64,000 nucleotides of DNA. Origin: BM003 sp963699835 (GTDB lineage: Bacteria; Pseudomonadota; Gammaproteobacteria; Steroidobacterales; BM003). The position numbers and the translations under genes were made by a program. Below, piece by piece: positions 16,985 through 26,297 of this stretch. The notes under the pieces were generated by a model, which saw only the letters and a list, made by a program, of their open reading frames with translations, had not been told where the DNA came from and made no database searches. Position 1 is the first letter of the stretch, and every line of letters begins with the position of its first letter. The stretch is from the NCBI GenBank assembly GCA_963699835.1, contig CAVOVJ010000006.1, forward strand, positions 310,001 through 374,000. Direction: 5' to 3'.

Positions 16985-18181
16985 ATGACGACCCACGACC
17001 CCGCTACTACGGCAGTGCGCAGCGCGATCGAGAGCGATACGCAGCACGGTGCAGTGGTACCCCCGCTATACCTCTCGACCAACTTCACGTTCTCCGCTTT
17101 CGGCGAGGCGCGCCGCTACGATTACACCCGTTCCGGTAATCCCACTCGCGATGCGCTGGGCGAAGCGCTTGCGGAACTCGAGGGCGGGGTGGGCGCGACG
17201 GTGACTGCTTCCGGCACCGCCGCGGTTACGCTGGTCTGCCAGCTGCTCAAGCCCGGCGATCTCCTGATCGCGCCGCATGACTGTTACGGTGGGACCTACC
17301 GGCTGTTCGAGTCGCTGGCGCAACGCGGTCTTTTCGTCGTGCGTTTTGTCGACCAGACCGACCATGAGGCGTTGCGCCGCGCATTTGCGCTGGGTCCGCG
17401 CATGGTCTGGGTTGAAACCCCGAGCAACCCGCTGTTACGAATCGTCGACCTGGAGGCAGTGGCCGGACTATGCCGGCAATACGACACATTGCTCGTCGCC
17501 GACAACACGTTTTTGTCCCCGGTACTGCAGCAGCCGCTGGCGCTCGGTGCGGATCTCGTGGTGCACTCCACGACCAAGTATCTCAACGGGCACAGCGATG
17601 TCGTTGGTGGGGCCGTTGTCGCCGGCACAGCGGAACTTGCCGGGGAAATTGACTGGTGGGCCAATTGCCTGGGCCTGACCGGCTCGCCTTTCGACAGCTA
17701 CCTCACTCTGCGCGGGGTCAGGACCCTGCACGCCCGGCTCCGCATACATGAAGAAAACGCCGGCGCGATCGCGACACTACTGGATCATCATCCGGCGGTC
17801 AGCCGGGTTTTTTATCCCGGACTTCCCGCGCATCCGGGACATCAGCTCGCATGTCGGCAGCAGAAGGGATTTGGCGCCATGATCAGTTTCGAGCTGGCCG
17901 GCGGGGCGAGCGCGGCGCGCGCATTTGTGGAGGGCATGTCCTGCTTCTCGCTGGCCGAGTCACTCGGCGGTGTCGAGAGCCTGGTGGCGCATCCGGCGAC
18001 GATGACCCACGCTGCGATGGATCCCGATGCGCGTATCCGCGCCGGTATCAGTGAGGGTCTGATCCGCCTCTCGATCGGAATCGAGGCCGGGGACGATCTC
18101 GCGGCTGACGTCGGTGCCGGCCTCGAGCGGGCATTGCGTGCATGTGAGCGTCCGGCTGTTGTCGTCGCAGCGGCCTGCTGA
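16985..18181 (+). CDS. metB: Cystathionine gamma-synthase
   Basis: PLP-dependent Cys/Met metabolism enzyme of 398 residues. It joins an activated homoserine to cysteine, making cystathionine on the methionine route. It closely follows the E. coli MetB pattern: YDYTRSGNPTRD (about 41-52), ASGTAAV, APHDCYGGTYRLF, VETPSNPLL, DNTFLSP, and the PLP lysine in HSTTKYLNGHSDV near residue 200. ESLGGVESLVAHPATMTH is also present. A SAM-I riboswitch and an SD hairpin precede it. The gene is followed by proB on the same strand. Confidence 0.92.
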   Translation: MTTHDPATTAVRSAIESDTQHGAVVPPLYLSTNFTFSAFGEARRYDYTRSGNPTRDALGEALAELEGGVGATVTASGTAAVTLVCQLLKPGDLLIAPHDCYGGTYRLFESLAQRGLFVVRFVDQTDHEALRRAFALGPRMVWVETPSNPLLRIVDLEAVAGLCRQYDTLLVADNTFLSPVLQQPLALGADLVVHSTTKYLNGHSDVVGGAVVAGTAELAGEIDWWANCLGLTGSPFDSYLTLRGVRTLHARLRIHEENAGAIATLLDHHPAVSRVFYPGLPAHPGHQLACRQQKGFGAMISFELAGGASAARAFVEGMSCFSLAESLGGVESLVAHPATMTHAAMDPDARIRAGISEGLIRLSIGIEAGDDLAADVGAGLERALRACERPAVVVAAAC

Positions 18182-18251
18182 GGGGCACTACGGATGGAGC
18201 GGCGCGGCAATTGCGGCTAGATTAGGAGGCCGAGAAACACGGAAACAGCCA

Positions 18252-19403
18252 TTGAGTGCAGTGACAACAGTGACGGGGCCATTGGCGGCGGCGCGTAGGG
18301 TCGTCGTCAAGATCGGCTCGTCTTTGCTGGTCGACCCCGGCTCTGGCGAATTGCAGGTCAACTGGCTCGATGCGCTGGCGCACGACATCGAAGCATTGCG
18401 GCGGGCTGGTGTCGAGGTCGTGATCGTGTCTTCGGGCGCGGTCGCGCTGGGCCGTCATGGACTCGGACTTGGAGCGGGGGTCCTGAAACTCGAGGAGAGC
18501 CAGGCTGCGGCGTCGGTCGGCCAGGTCTGGCTGGCGCATGCTTATCGCGAAGCACTGGCGCGGCGCCGGCTGGAGACCGCGCAGATTCTGCTGACGCTGG
18601 GCGATACCGAACAACGGCGACGCTATCTCAATGCGCGCAATACGATTAAGACTTTGCTGGGTCTCGGAGCCGTTCCGGTGGTCAACGAGAACGATACTGT
18701 CGCGACCTCGGAAATTCGCTACGGTGACAACGACCGTCTCGCCGCCCGGGTTGCGCAGATGATCAGTGCCGACCGCCTGGTGCTGTTGTCGGATGTAGAA
18801 GGTCTGTTCAGCGCCGACCCGGGGCTAAGCCCGGCTGCCAGGTTCGTTCCGGTCGTCGAGCGGGTGACCGACTCGATCGAGGCGATGGCCAGCGGGGTTC
18901 GCACGCCGACCGGCAGCGGGGGCATGGTGACCAAAATCGCCGCCGCGAGAATCGCGACGGCGGCGGGCTGCGACGTGATCATCGCCAGTGGCCGGCGGCC
19001 GCGGCCGCTCCAGGCACTTGCCGACGGGGCTCGGCACACCTGGTTTCAGGCCGAGGCCACGCCCAGGGCAGCGCGCAAACAATGGATCGCCGGAAGCCTC
19101 GAGTTACGCGGGGTCGTGATCGTCGACGACGGGGCCGTCAGCGCGCTCGACCGGGGCAACAGCCTGCTCGCCGCCGGGCTGGTTGCAGTCGAGGGCGATT
19201 TTCAACGCGGCGATGCGGTTGCGATACGAGATGCGCGGGGCAACACGGTCGCGCAGGGGCTTGTCGCCTATTCGAGTGCCGAGGCGCATCAGCTGCGTGG
19301 CCTGCGCAGCGAGGAGTTTGCACAGGTGCTGGGCTATATCGGGCGCGACGAGCTGGTCCACCGCGACGACATGGTGGTGTTCGGGCGAACGGAGCAGCAA
19401 TGA
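18252..19403 (+). CDS. proB: Glutamate 5-kinase
   Basis: First step of proline synthesis: ATP-dependent phosphorylation of glutamate. The amino-acid kinase domain has VVKIGSSLL, VSSGAVALG, NARNTI, VPVVNENDTVAT and GDNDRLAARVA, with GTGSGGM-type glycines (TPTGSGGMVTK). The C-terminal ~90 residues form the PUA domain, ending with HRDDMVVFG, which matches the E. coli protein. The start is uncertain: TTG 18252 and GTG 18261 are both in frame and no ATG is suitable; an AGGAGG at 18224-18229 is too distant. The stop overlaps the proA start (ATGA). Confidence 0.9.
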   Translation: MSAVTTVTGPLAAARRVVVKIGSSLLVDPGSGELQVNWLDALAHDIEALRRAGVEVVIVSSGAVALGRHGLGLGAGVLKLEESQAAASVGQVWLAHAYREALARRRLETAQILLTLGDTEQRRRYLNARNTIKTLLGLGAVPVVNENDTVATSEIRYGDNDRLAARVAQMISADRLVLLSDVEGLFSADPGLSPAARFVPVVERVTDSIEAMASGVRTPTGSGGMVTKIAAARIATAAGCDVIIASGRRPRPLQALADGARHTWFQAEATPRAARKQWIAGSLELRGVVIVDDGAVSALDRGNSLLAAGLVAVEGDFQRGDAVAIRDARGNTVAQGLVAYSSAEAHQLRGLRSEEFAQVLGYIGRDELVHRDDMVVFGRTEQQ

Positions 19404-20681
19404 GCGATCCGGTTGAGACTCACGATATCGCCGCGACGATGAAGCGGATCGGGCATGCAGCACGGGACGCCGCGCGCAGGCTGGCGCGGGTGACTGCGGC
19501 CGAGAAGGACCGGGCGCTGCGAGCGGCAGCGGATCGGCTGCGGGCCGACAGTGCGGAAAATTCTCAGGGCTAATGCCAGAAGACATGGCGGCGGCACACG
19601 GACATGACCTGGCGCCGGCGATGCTCGATCGGTTGCATCTCGATCAGCAACGTATCGAGGCCATGGCGTGGGACTGGAGACGATCGCCGGTCTGGCAGAC
19701 CCGATCGGAGCTCTGATCGATGAGTCGCGCCGGCCCAATGGCCTGGTGATCCAGCGCGTGCGGGTCCCGATCGGGGTCATCGGCATTATTTACGAGAGCC
19801 GCCCCAATGTGACCGCGGATGCCGCCGCGCTATGCATCAAATCCGGCAATGCGGTGATTCTTCGAGGTGGCTCAGAAAGTTACTACTCCAGCAGGGCGAT
19901 CCATGCTTGCCTCGCCGCTGCGTTGGCCGGTTGCGGACTCCCCGCGGATGCCGTGCAGATGGTGCCCACGACTGACAGAGCCGCGGTCGGCTACCTGCTG
20001 GGTGAGATGGCGGCCTACGTCGATGTCGTCGTGCCGCGCGGCGGCCGCAGTCTGATCGCCCGGGTTCAGCGTGATGCCCGGGTGCCGGTCCTCGGTCACC
20101 TCGAGGGGATCTGCCATGTTTTCGTCGAGCGCTTGGCTGATCCGGAAAAGGCGGTCGCGGTCGTGGTCAACGCGAAAATGCGCCGCACCGGGATCTGCGG
20201 CGCCGCGGAGACGTTGCTGTTGGACGAGAGCCTCGATGATGCCACCGCCCGGCGTGTGCTGAGCGCGCTTATAGACGCCGGGTGCGAGTTGCGCGGCGAT
20301 GCGCGTGTATGCGGCCTCGATGAACGGGTAGTTACCGCCGTCGCAGACGACTGGGGCCACGAATTTCTCGACGCCGTCATCGCAGTGGGTTATGTCGACG
20401 GGGTTGCCGGCGCGATCGAGCACATCGAACGATTCGGATCGGGCCACACCGAGGCGATAGTCACCGAAGATCGCGCGGCCGCCGAGCAATTTCTTGCCGA
20501 AGTGGACAGCGCGATCGTGATGCTCAACGCATCGACGCAGTTTGCCGATGGCGGCGAATTCGGGATGGGTGCCGAGATCGGCATTGCGACCGGCCGTCTG
20601 CACGCCCGCGGACCGGTCGGAGCAGAGCAGCTCACGAGTTACAAATACGTGGTTCGCGGCTCCGGCCAGACCCGCGCCTGA
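19400..20681 (+). CDS. proA: Gamma-glutamyl phosphate reductase, with three one-base indels
   Basis: Second proline-synthesis enzyme, reducing gamma-glutamyl phosphate with NADPH. It is translationally coupled to proB. The frame breaks three times within about 110 bases. An extra A in 19557-19560 and an extra A at 19578 restore SAEILRANAEDMAAAHG when removed. One missing G near 19667 restores EAMA-VGLETIAGLADPIG. The repaired protein is 426 residues, normal for ProA. The rest is intact: VIGIIYESRPNVT, ILRGGSES, the active-site Cys segment RRTGICGAAETLL, and the C-terminal GAEIGIATGRLHARGPVG. Losing proA would make the cell a proline auxotroph, and the clustered indels in an otherwise conserved gene point to sequence error. 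Confidence 0.85.
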
Positions 20682-20713
20682 GCGGAGGCCGAGGCGCCGG
20701 CGCGGCGCGACGG

Positions 20714-21289
20714 CTAGTTGGCGTCAGGAAACTCCGCCATGATTTTTTCGGCCGCCGAGCGTGCCACCGGGCCGACCGATTTCGGTGGCTTGGTCGAACG
20801 GCCATTGACCGTTCCCTTCCACACGACATGGTGGGAAACTCCGTCGACGGCAAAGATCGTGATGAAACCCATTCTCTGGTTACCGCTGTCAAAGGTCGTC
20901 GTCTGGCGCACCACCTGGACGGTTTCGCCCTTGAACCGGTTGGTGTCGACGTATTCACTGGCCTGGCGATCGGGTTCGGTGTAGGCGACCACGTCGTAAC
21001 CGATAAAGAAATCCGCGGGTCCGTCTTGCGCCAGCTCGTAGCCTTTCTTGTCGAGGCTGTCGAGGACAACTTTTCTGATCGCACTTTCGGCTTGAGCACG
21101 TCGCTGCTCATCGGCACTGCCGCCGCGCTGCGGTTCGACATAGCCGTAGGTTTTGAATCCGGACCAGTCAATGCCGTCCTCGACATTAATTTCGGCATCG
21201 CTGAGCCGCATATTCTGCGCGGCGGCGAACGGCGCAAATGCCAGGCAGGCAAAAAGAGCGGGCAGCAGTTTCGAAGCGATCGTGATCAT
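20714..21289 (-). CDS. DUF4136-like exported protein
   Basis: A 191-residue protein with a signal peptide (MITIASKLLPALFACLAFAPFAAAQ, cleavage after about residue 24). The mature part resembles DUF4136 proteins: an early aromatic-rich strand DWSGFKTYGYVEP, a helix with RKVVLDSLDKKGYEL, ADFFIGYDVVAY and a terminal AAEKIMAEFP. Members are usually outer-membrane lipoproteins of unknown function, but no lipobox Cys is visible here. I chose ATG 21289 because the signal peptide begins there. It is convergent with proA. Confidence 0.75.
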   Translation of the reverse strand: MITIASKLLPALFACLAFAPFAAAQNMRLSDAEINVEDGIDWSGFKTYGYVEPQRGGSADEQRRAQAESAIRKVVLDSLDKKGYELAQDGPADFFIGYDVVAYTEPDRQASEYVDTNRFKGETVQVVRQTTTFDSGNQRMGFITIFAVDGVSHHVVWKGTVNGRSTKPPKSVGPVARSAAEKIMAEFPDAN

Positions 21290-21377
21290 GGGCCGGTCCT
21301 CGGATTCGGGTGCGTCAACAACACTGCGCCTATGCCCGATTTTCATCGAGGCGTGGCCGCGCCTGAGATGACCGCTA

Positions 21378-22061
21378 TTATACCGGGTTGCGGGATTGAC
21401 CCGCTGGGAGGCTCGCCGCCTGCTCGCGCGCTGCCGCCCGGCGGCGTGTCTTGCCGGGGCCGCGGTGCCGGCGTACCAGCCGGGCGCCGAGCAGCAGGGC
21501 GACGATCAGCGCATAAATCAGCGGTTCGCGCCAGTCCTGTTTGACCTGCCACCAGTAGTGCCAGACGCCGAGGATCGCCACCGGGTAGATCAATTGGTGG
21601 AGTCTTGCCCAGCGCCGTCCGAGCCGGCGCATCGCCCGCCGGGTCGAGGTAAGCGCGAGCGGCAACAGCAGCAGCAGCGCGACAATACCGATAGTGATGT
21701 AGGGCCGTTCGCTGATGTCCTCGACGATGAAGTTCCAGGCGAGCCCCTGGTCGAGCGTAACGTAGACCACGAAATGCAATGCCAGGTAGCTGAAGGAGAA
21801 CAGGCCAAGCATCCGCCGAAAGCGCAATGGCCATGGAGCGCGCACGATCCACGTCAATGGCGTCACGCTCAGAGTAATCAGCAACAGGTTGAGACCCCAT
21901 TTGCCGAGGCCGTGCAGCAACGCCTCGACCGGATTGGCGCCGAGACTGAAACCGGCCACGGCGAATGCCCCCAGTGCGAGTTGCGCCGCGGGTATCAGGC
22001 AGGCAGCGAAAACCAGCGGTTTCCAGATTCGCGCGATCACCTTGGCTGACAAGAGGTCCAT
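21378..22061 (-). CDS. msrQ: Protein-methionine-sulfoxide reductase haem-binding subunit
   Basis: Inner-membrane b-type haem protein of 227 residues that passes quinone-derived electrons to periplasmic MsrP for repair of oxidised methionines. About six transmembrane helices are evident. Conserved histidines that can bind haem lie in YLALHFVVY (helix 3), RRWARLHQLIYP and ILGVWHYWWQVK, and the C-terminal arginine-rich tail is usual. It begins 19 bases after msrP ends, so they form one operon. Confidence 0.9.
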   Translation of the reverse strand: MDLLSAKVIARIWKPLVFAACLIPAAQLALGAFAVAGFSLGANPVEALLHGLGKWGLNLLLITLSVTPLTWIVRAPWPLRFRRMLGLFSFSYLALHFVVYVTLDQGLAWNFIVEDISERPYITIGIVALLLLLPLALTSTRRAMRRLGRRWARLHQLIYPVAILGVWHYWWQVKQDWREPLIYALIVALLLGARLVRRHRGPGKTRRRAAAREQAASLPAGQSRNPV

Positions 22062-22080
22062 CAATAGCGGCGGGAGCCGG

Positions 22081-23037
22081 TCAGAAATTGCGCGCCAGGT
22101 CCATGCCGCTGTAGAGCGACGCGACCTGCTCGCCATAGCCGTTGAACTTGCGGGTTGGAACCTTGCTGGCAAAGGCCCCGGCGCCGATCCGCCTCTCGCG
22201 TTTCTGACTCCAGCGCGGATGATCGACCTCGGGGTTGACGTTGGCAAAGAAGCCGTACTCGTTCGGCGCCGCTTTCTCCCAGCTGCTGCGTGGCGGCGTT
22301 TCGCGAAAAATAATCCGGTCGATCGACTTGATGCTTTTGAATCCGTATTTCCATGGCACGACAAGTCGCATCGGTGCGCCGTTCTGGTTCGGCAGGACCT
22401 CGCCGTAAACCCCGACCGCCATCAAGGCCAGCGGGTGCATCGCCTCGTCGATGCGCAGGCCCTCGACGTAAGGCCAGTCGAGAACGGGTCGGCGTTGCCC
22501 GGGCATCCGTTCGGGGTCATACAACGTGCGAAATTCGACGTACTTGGCGCTCGAAAGCGGTTTGAATCGCTGCAGCAAATCGCCGAGCGGAAACCCGACC
22601 CAGGGCACGACCATCGACCAGGCCTCGACACAACGCAACCTGTAAATACGCTCTTCCAGCGGGTGCGGCGCGAGAATGTCCTCCAGCGCAAATTCGCCCG
22701 TTATCTCAGCCTCACCGGATACCTGTACCGTCCAGGGCACAGGATCAAAATCGCCGGAGTTGGCAGCCGGGTCCGCCTTGCCGGTGCCGAACTCGTAAAA
22801 ATTGTTGTAGGTGGTGATGTCCTCGTAACTATTGGGAGTCTCACCCTTGCCGAAATCGGTCTTGCGGACGCTGTCGAACCGGCGCCGGGCGGCGAGCGCA
22901 ATTTGCGGGCCGAGCCCGGCCGCCAGCACTGCGCCGGCGGTGGCCGCGGCGCCGCGTAAAAAGCGGCGTCGGCCCAGATACAGGTCTTTGTCGGTTATTT
23001 CCGATGAACGAATCTCGTTGCGGCGGCGAATCAGCAT
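22081..23037 (-). CDS. msrP: Protein-methionine-sulfoxide reductase catalytic subunit
   Basis: Periplasmic molybdoenzyme (318 residues) that reduces methionine sulfoxide in envelope proteins. The twin-arginine signal is GRRRFLRGAAATAGAVLAA (residues 22-40). The mature protein has the sulfite-oxidase-like fold, with the molybdenum-ligand cysteine in YRLRCVEAWSMVVPW and later FRTLYDPERMPGQ, PMRLVVPWKYGFKSIK and the C-terminal ASLYSGMDL. It is transcribed first in the msrPQ operon, divergently from tesB. Confidence 0.93.
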   Translation of the reverse strand: MLIRRRNEIRSSEITDKDLYLGRRRFLRGAAATAGAVLAAGLGPQIALAARRRFDSVRKTDFGKGETPNSYEDITTYNNFYEFGTGKADPAANSGDFDPVPWTVQVSGEAEITGEFALEDILAPHPLEERIYRLRCVEAWSMVVPWVGFPLGDLLQRFKPLSSAKYVEFRTLYDPERMPGQRRPVLDWPYVEGLRIDEAMHPLALMAVGVYGEVLPNQNGAPMRLVVPWKYGFKSIKSIDRIIFRETPPRSSWEKAAPNEYGFFANVNPEVDHPRWSQKRERRIGAGAFASKVPTRKFNGYGEQVASLYSGMDLARNF

Positions 23038-23228
23038 CTGGACCTCGTGCCAATGGCAAAGTGCGGGTTACCTAACAGAGACCGGCGCAAATGGCCGATT
23101 ATTACCGAATTCGCCGCGGGCGCGAGAATGGTTGCGCGTCGGCGGCCGGGCTTGAACCCGGTCGTATCCGCATCGACAATGGCCGCGGCGGCAGACCCGA
23201 CCGCCGTGGCTGGCGTTGGAGACCCCGG

Positions 23229-24095
23229 ATGAACCTGCTACTCAAGGACCTGCTCGAGCACCTGGAGCTGGAGCCGCTCGAAGTCAATCTGTTCCGCGGC
23301 ACCAGCAAAGACATCGGCAGCCCGCAGGTTTTCGGTGGCCAGGTCCTCGGGCAGGCGCTGCGCGCGGCCTCACTGACGGTGGATGACCGGACCGTGCATT
23401 CGTTGCACGCCTATTTTCTGCGCGCGGGCGATTTCAATGCGCCGATCGTCTACCAGGTCGACCGCAGCCGCGACGGGCGCAGTTTTTCTTCGCGGCGGGT
23501 CGTCGCGATCCAGCACGGGCGGCAGATCTTTACCCTGGCGGCGTCGTTCCAGCAAGCCGAGGACGGCATTGATCATCAGGCAACGATGCCCGAAGTGCCG
23601 GCGCCGGAGACACTCGCGGATGCGGCCAGTTACAGCGAGCCGCTGTTGGACAAGTTCCCGGAAAAATTGCGCCGCTTCTACCAACTCAAGCGGGCGTTCG
23701 ATTTTCGCCCCGTTCAGGCGCCGGAGTTTTTCAAGGCAAGCCGGCGTCCCGCACGCAAGCAGGTGTGGTTCCGCGCGCTCGATCGATTGCCGGATGCTGA
23801 CATTTGCCACCGCTGTCTGCTGGCCTATGTGTCCGATTACGATCTGCTTGCGACCGCGACGTTGCCGCATGGCATCGCGTTCGGTTCGGGCAATGTGCAG
23901 ATGGCAAGTCTCGACCACGCGATGTGGTTTCATCGTCCGTTCCGGGTCGATGAGTGGCTGCTGTACGACTGCGACAGTCCGAGCGCGTCCAGCGCCCGCG
24001 GGCTGGCACGCGGCACGATCTACGATCAATGTGGCCGCCTGGTTGCCTCGACCGCTCAGGAAGGTCTGATCCGGCTGTGGCCGGTCAAGGATTGA
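23229..24095 (+). CDS. tesB: Acyl-CoA thioesterase II
   Basis: Double-hotdog thioesterase of 288 residues that hydrolyses medium- and long-chain acyl-CoAs in the cytoplasm. Typical segments: VFGGQVLGQALRAA (residues 38-51), HSLHAYFLRAGD, SRDGRSFSSRRVVAIQ, and in the second hotdog LAYVSDYDLLATA with the catalytic Asp, SLDHAMWFHRPFR, and the final SARGLARGTIYDQ...VASTAQEGLIR. ATG 23229 is preceded by GGAGACC. It overlaps the convergent MDR gene by 11 bases. Confidence 0.93.
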   Translation: MNLLLKDLLEHLELEPLEVNLFRGTSKDIGSPQVFGGQVLGQALRAASLTVDDRTVHSLHAYFLRAGDFNAPIVYQVDRSRDGRSFSSRRVVAIQHGRQIFTLAASFQQAEDGIDHQATMPEVPAPETLADAASYSEPLLDKFPEKLRRFYQLKRAFDFRPVQAPEFFKASRRPARKQVWFRALDRLPDADICHRCLLAYVSDYDLLATATLPHGIAFGSGNVQMASLDHAMWFHRPFRVDEWLLYDCDSPSASSARGLARGTIYDQCGRLVASTAQEGLIRLWPVKD

Positions 24096-25080
24096 TGATT
24101 ATCTTGCCGAAGTGGGTGTTGCCGGCCATGTAACGATGGGCTGCGGCGGTCTCGGCGAGGGGAAAATAACGATCGACATGCAGCTTCAGCTTGCCGTCGT
24201 CGAGTCCGTCGCTGATCGCGCGGACCGCGGCCGCAGTAGCCTGATCGTGTTGCAGCAGGGTGAAAACCGTGTAACCCCGGACATGCAGATTCTTGCCGAT
24301 CAGTGGTCCTGCCGGGAGGATCATGTCGCGGTTGTCGAGCAGACCGTAAAGGAAATACCAGCCTTCCGGGCGGCAGGCCTCGAGGTGTGCGTTGAGCATC
24401 GGTCCGCCGACCGGATCAAAGATGATATCCGCGCCCCGGCCGTCGCTGATCTCGCGGATGCGGGCGAGGTAGTCCTCCTTGGTTACGTCGATTACGTGGT
24501 CGGCGCCGAAATTGCGGAGGCGCCCGACCTTGGCCGCGCTGGTGGTCGTGGCAACCGTCGTCGCACCGAACATTTTGGCAACCTGTATCGCCGCCAGCCC
24601 GACCGAGCTCGAGGCAGCGCAAATCACAACGTGCTGGCCTTCGCCGCATTTGCTGACAAATTGCAGTGCGCCCCATGCTGTCAGGTATTGCATCCAGATC
24701 CCGCCGGCATCCGCATCGGAGACCGAGGACGGTGTGTGAACGAACAGGCGCTCCGGAGCGGTAACGTATCTTGCGACGGCGCCTGAGCGTGATTCGTCCA
24801 GCACCCCCGGCAGGCTACCGACCCGGTCCCCGGGCTTGAACCGGGTGACGCCCGGACCGATGGATTCGACCACACCGCCTGCTTCCTTGCCTGTGCGGCT
24901 GGGAAGGTCGGGCATACGAAGATAGTGGCCTTCGCGAAACAACAACTCGGCGCGGTTGAGCCCGGCCGACGTGCAGCGGATACACAACTCGCCCGTACCT
25001 GGTTCGGGCTCGTCGAACTCGGCAACGTGGAGAACCTCGGGACCCCCGAGACGGTCGAACACTATGGCCTGGTTTTTCAT
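24085..25080 (-). CDS. Zinc-independent MDR-family oxidoreductase (quinone-reductase-like)
   Basis: Medium-chain dehydrogenase/reductase of 331 residues. The N-terminal GroES-like domain shows LNRAELLFREGHY, GKEAGGVVESIGPGV and FKPGDRVG. The Rossmann domain shows ICAASSSVGLAAIQVAKMFGA (about residues 147-167) and HVIDVTKEDY. It lacks the structural and catalytic zinc cysteines, as in NADPH:quinone reductase and zeta-crystallin relatives. The electron acceptor is unknown. ATG 25080 fits MKNQAIVFDRLGGPEVL, a standard beginning for the family. Confidence 0.85.
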   Translation of the reverse strand: MKNQAIVFDRLGGPEVLHVAEFDEPEPGTGELCIRCTSAGLNRAELLFREGHYLRMPDLPSRTGKEAGGVVESIGPGVTRFKPGDRVGSLPGVLDESRSGAVARYVTAPERLFVHTPSSVSDADAGGIWMQYLTAWGALQFVSKCGEGQHVVICAASSSVGLAAIQVAKMFGATTVATTTSAAKVGRLRNFGADHVIDVTKEDYLARIREISDGRGADIIFDPVGGPMLNAHLEACRPEGWYFLYGLLDNRDMILPAGPLIGKNLHVRGYTVFTLLQHDQATAAAVRAISDGLDDGKLKLHVDRYFPLAETAAAHRYMAGNTHFGKIIINP

Positions 25081-25132
25081 TGTCGCTCCTGCGTGCTCGG
25101 TTCGGCTGCAAAGGTGGCGCGACGGTATTGCG

Positions 25133-25471
25133 TTATCCCTCGGCGCGACCGGCGCACCCGATGCAGCGGGATGCAAAGGGCAGGGCCTCCAGGCGAGCCG
25201 CGCTGATCTTGCGGCCGCAATCCCGGCAATCCCCGTACTCCCCGTTGTCAATGTGTTGCAGGGTGCGATTGATCTGATCGAGTTCGCGACGGGCAGCGGA
25301 CCCGAGCGCGTCGATAACTTCCTCGTTCTCGCGCTCTGTGGCCTGGTCCTCGAAATCGCTCGGAAGAGGAATGTCCTGGTGGCGCACTTCGGCCGAGATC
25401 TGCGCAATTCTCTCCATCAACTCCTGTTGCCGGATGCGCAGTCGAGCTTTGACTTTTTCGAAATCTTCCAT
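25133..25471 (-). CDS. DksA/TraR-family C4 zinc-finger protein
   Basis: A 112-residue protein: an N-terminal coiled coil (residues 5-75, with IRQQELMERIAQI), then a four-cysteine zinc finger C-x2-C-x17-C-x2-C (CRDCGRK...RCIGC). It is shorter than DksA (about 150) and lacks its longer N terminus. The DxxDxA-like acidic tip is replaced by DFEDQATERENEE, so it is best regarded as a DksA-like or TraR-like RNA-polymerase secondary-channel protein. It lies just downstream of gpmA (12-base gap) on the same strand. Confidence 0.85.
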   Translation of the reverse strand: MEDFEKVKARLRIRQQELMERIAQISAEVRHQDIPLPSDFEDQATERENEEVIDALGSAARRELDQINRTLQHIDNGEYGDCRDCGRKISAARLEALPFASRCIGCAGRAEG

Positions 25472-25483
25472 TGGGAATTAGCG

Positions 25484-26239
25484 CTATTGTTGTCCCTGCT
25501 GCAATTGTGCCGCAACCGCTTCCTGCGCCGCCCGCACCGCCTCGGGATCGCCGAGAAAGCGCCGGTCCAGTGCCTTGAGATCGTCATCCAGCTCGTAGGC
25601 AAGCGGTATCCCGGTGGGGATATTCAGACCGACGATTTCGTCGCGGCTGAGATGGTCGAGTTCCATGACCAATGCGCGCAGGCTGTTGCCGTGGGCCACG
25701 ATCAGTACGTCCTCGCCCTTCCTCAGGCGCGGCGCGATATTCTCTTGCCAGTGCGGCAGAACCCGTCCCAGCGTCGTGGCAAGGGACTCGGTCGCGGGAA
25801 GCCGGTCGCGGCCGATACCAGAGTAGCGGCGGTCGAAACGCGGGTGACGCGGATCTTCCGGTTCAAGTGCGGGCGGCTCCACATCGTAACTGCGGCGCCA
25901 CGTCTGGACCTGCTCGATACCGTATTTGGCCACGGTCTCGGCCTTGTTGAGGCCCTGTAACGCACCGTAGTGGCGTTCGTTGAGTACCCAGCTCCGGTCA
26001 ACCGGCAACCACATCATGTCCATCTCATCGAGAACGAGCCAGAGGGTTCGGATTGCGCGTTTGAGCACAGAGGTAAATGCGATATCAAACGCGTAGCCTG
26101 CTTCCCGGAGTGCGATCCCGGCTTCGCGCGCTTCGACCCGGCCTTTGTCGGTGAGGTCCACGTCGGTCCAGCCGGTGAAAAGGTTCTCGAGGTTCCAGCT
26201 GCTTTGACCATGTCGCAACAACACCAGTTTGCCAGTCAT
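25484..26239 (-). CDS. gpmA: 2,3-bisphosphoglycerate-dependent phosphoglycerate mutase
   Basis: Glycolytic enzyme that interconverts 3- and 2-phosphoglycerate; 251 residues. The phospho-histidine motif LLRHGQSSWNLENLFTGW is at residues 7-24, with SVLKRAIRTLW, NERHYGALQGLNKAET and the second catalytic His in VLIVAHGNSLRAL. This is the dPGM pattern. It sits between the NAD-glutamate dehydrogenase gene and the DksA-like gene, all on the minus strand. Confidence 0.94.
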   Translation of the reverse strand: MTGKLVLLRHGQSSWNLENLFTGWTDVDLTDKGRVEAREAGIALREAGYAFDIAFTSVLKRAIRTLWLVLDEMDMMWLPVDRSWVLNERHYGALQGLNKAETVAKYGIEQVQTWRRSYDVEPPALEPEDPRHPRFDRRYSGIGRDRLPATESLATTLGRVLPHWQENIAPRLRKGEDVLIVAHGNSLRALVMELDHLSRDEIVGLNIPTGIPLAYELDDDLKALDRRFLGDPEAVRAAQEAVAAQLQQGQQ

Positions 26240-26297
26240 CGATTCATATCCTTGGAATTTGCCGCAGATTCTTTTTTGCTTGGGAACGGTCGCCGGG

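Noticed and set aside
19400..20681. proA as a true pseudogene (proline auxotrophy)
   Set aside because: Every segment between the indels is still well conserved, proB is intact and coupled, and similar one-base insertions occur throughout the window.
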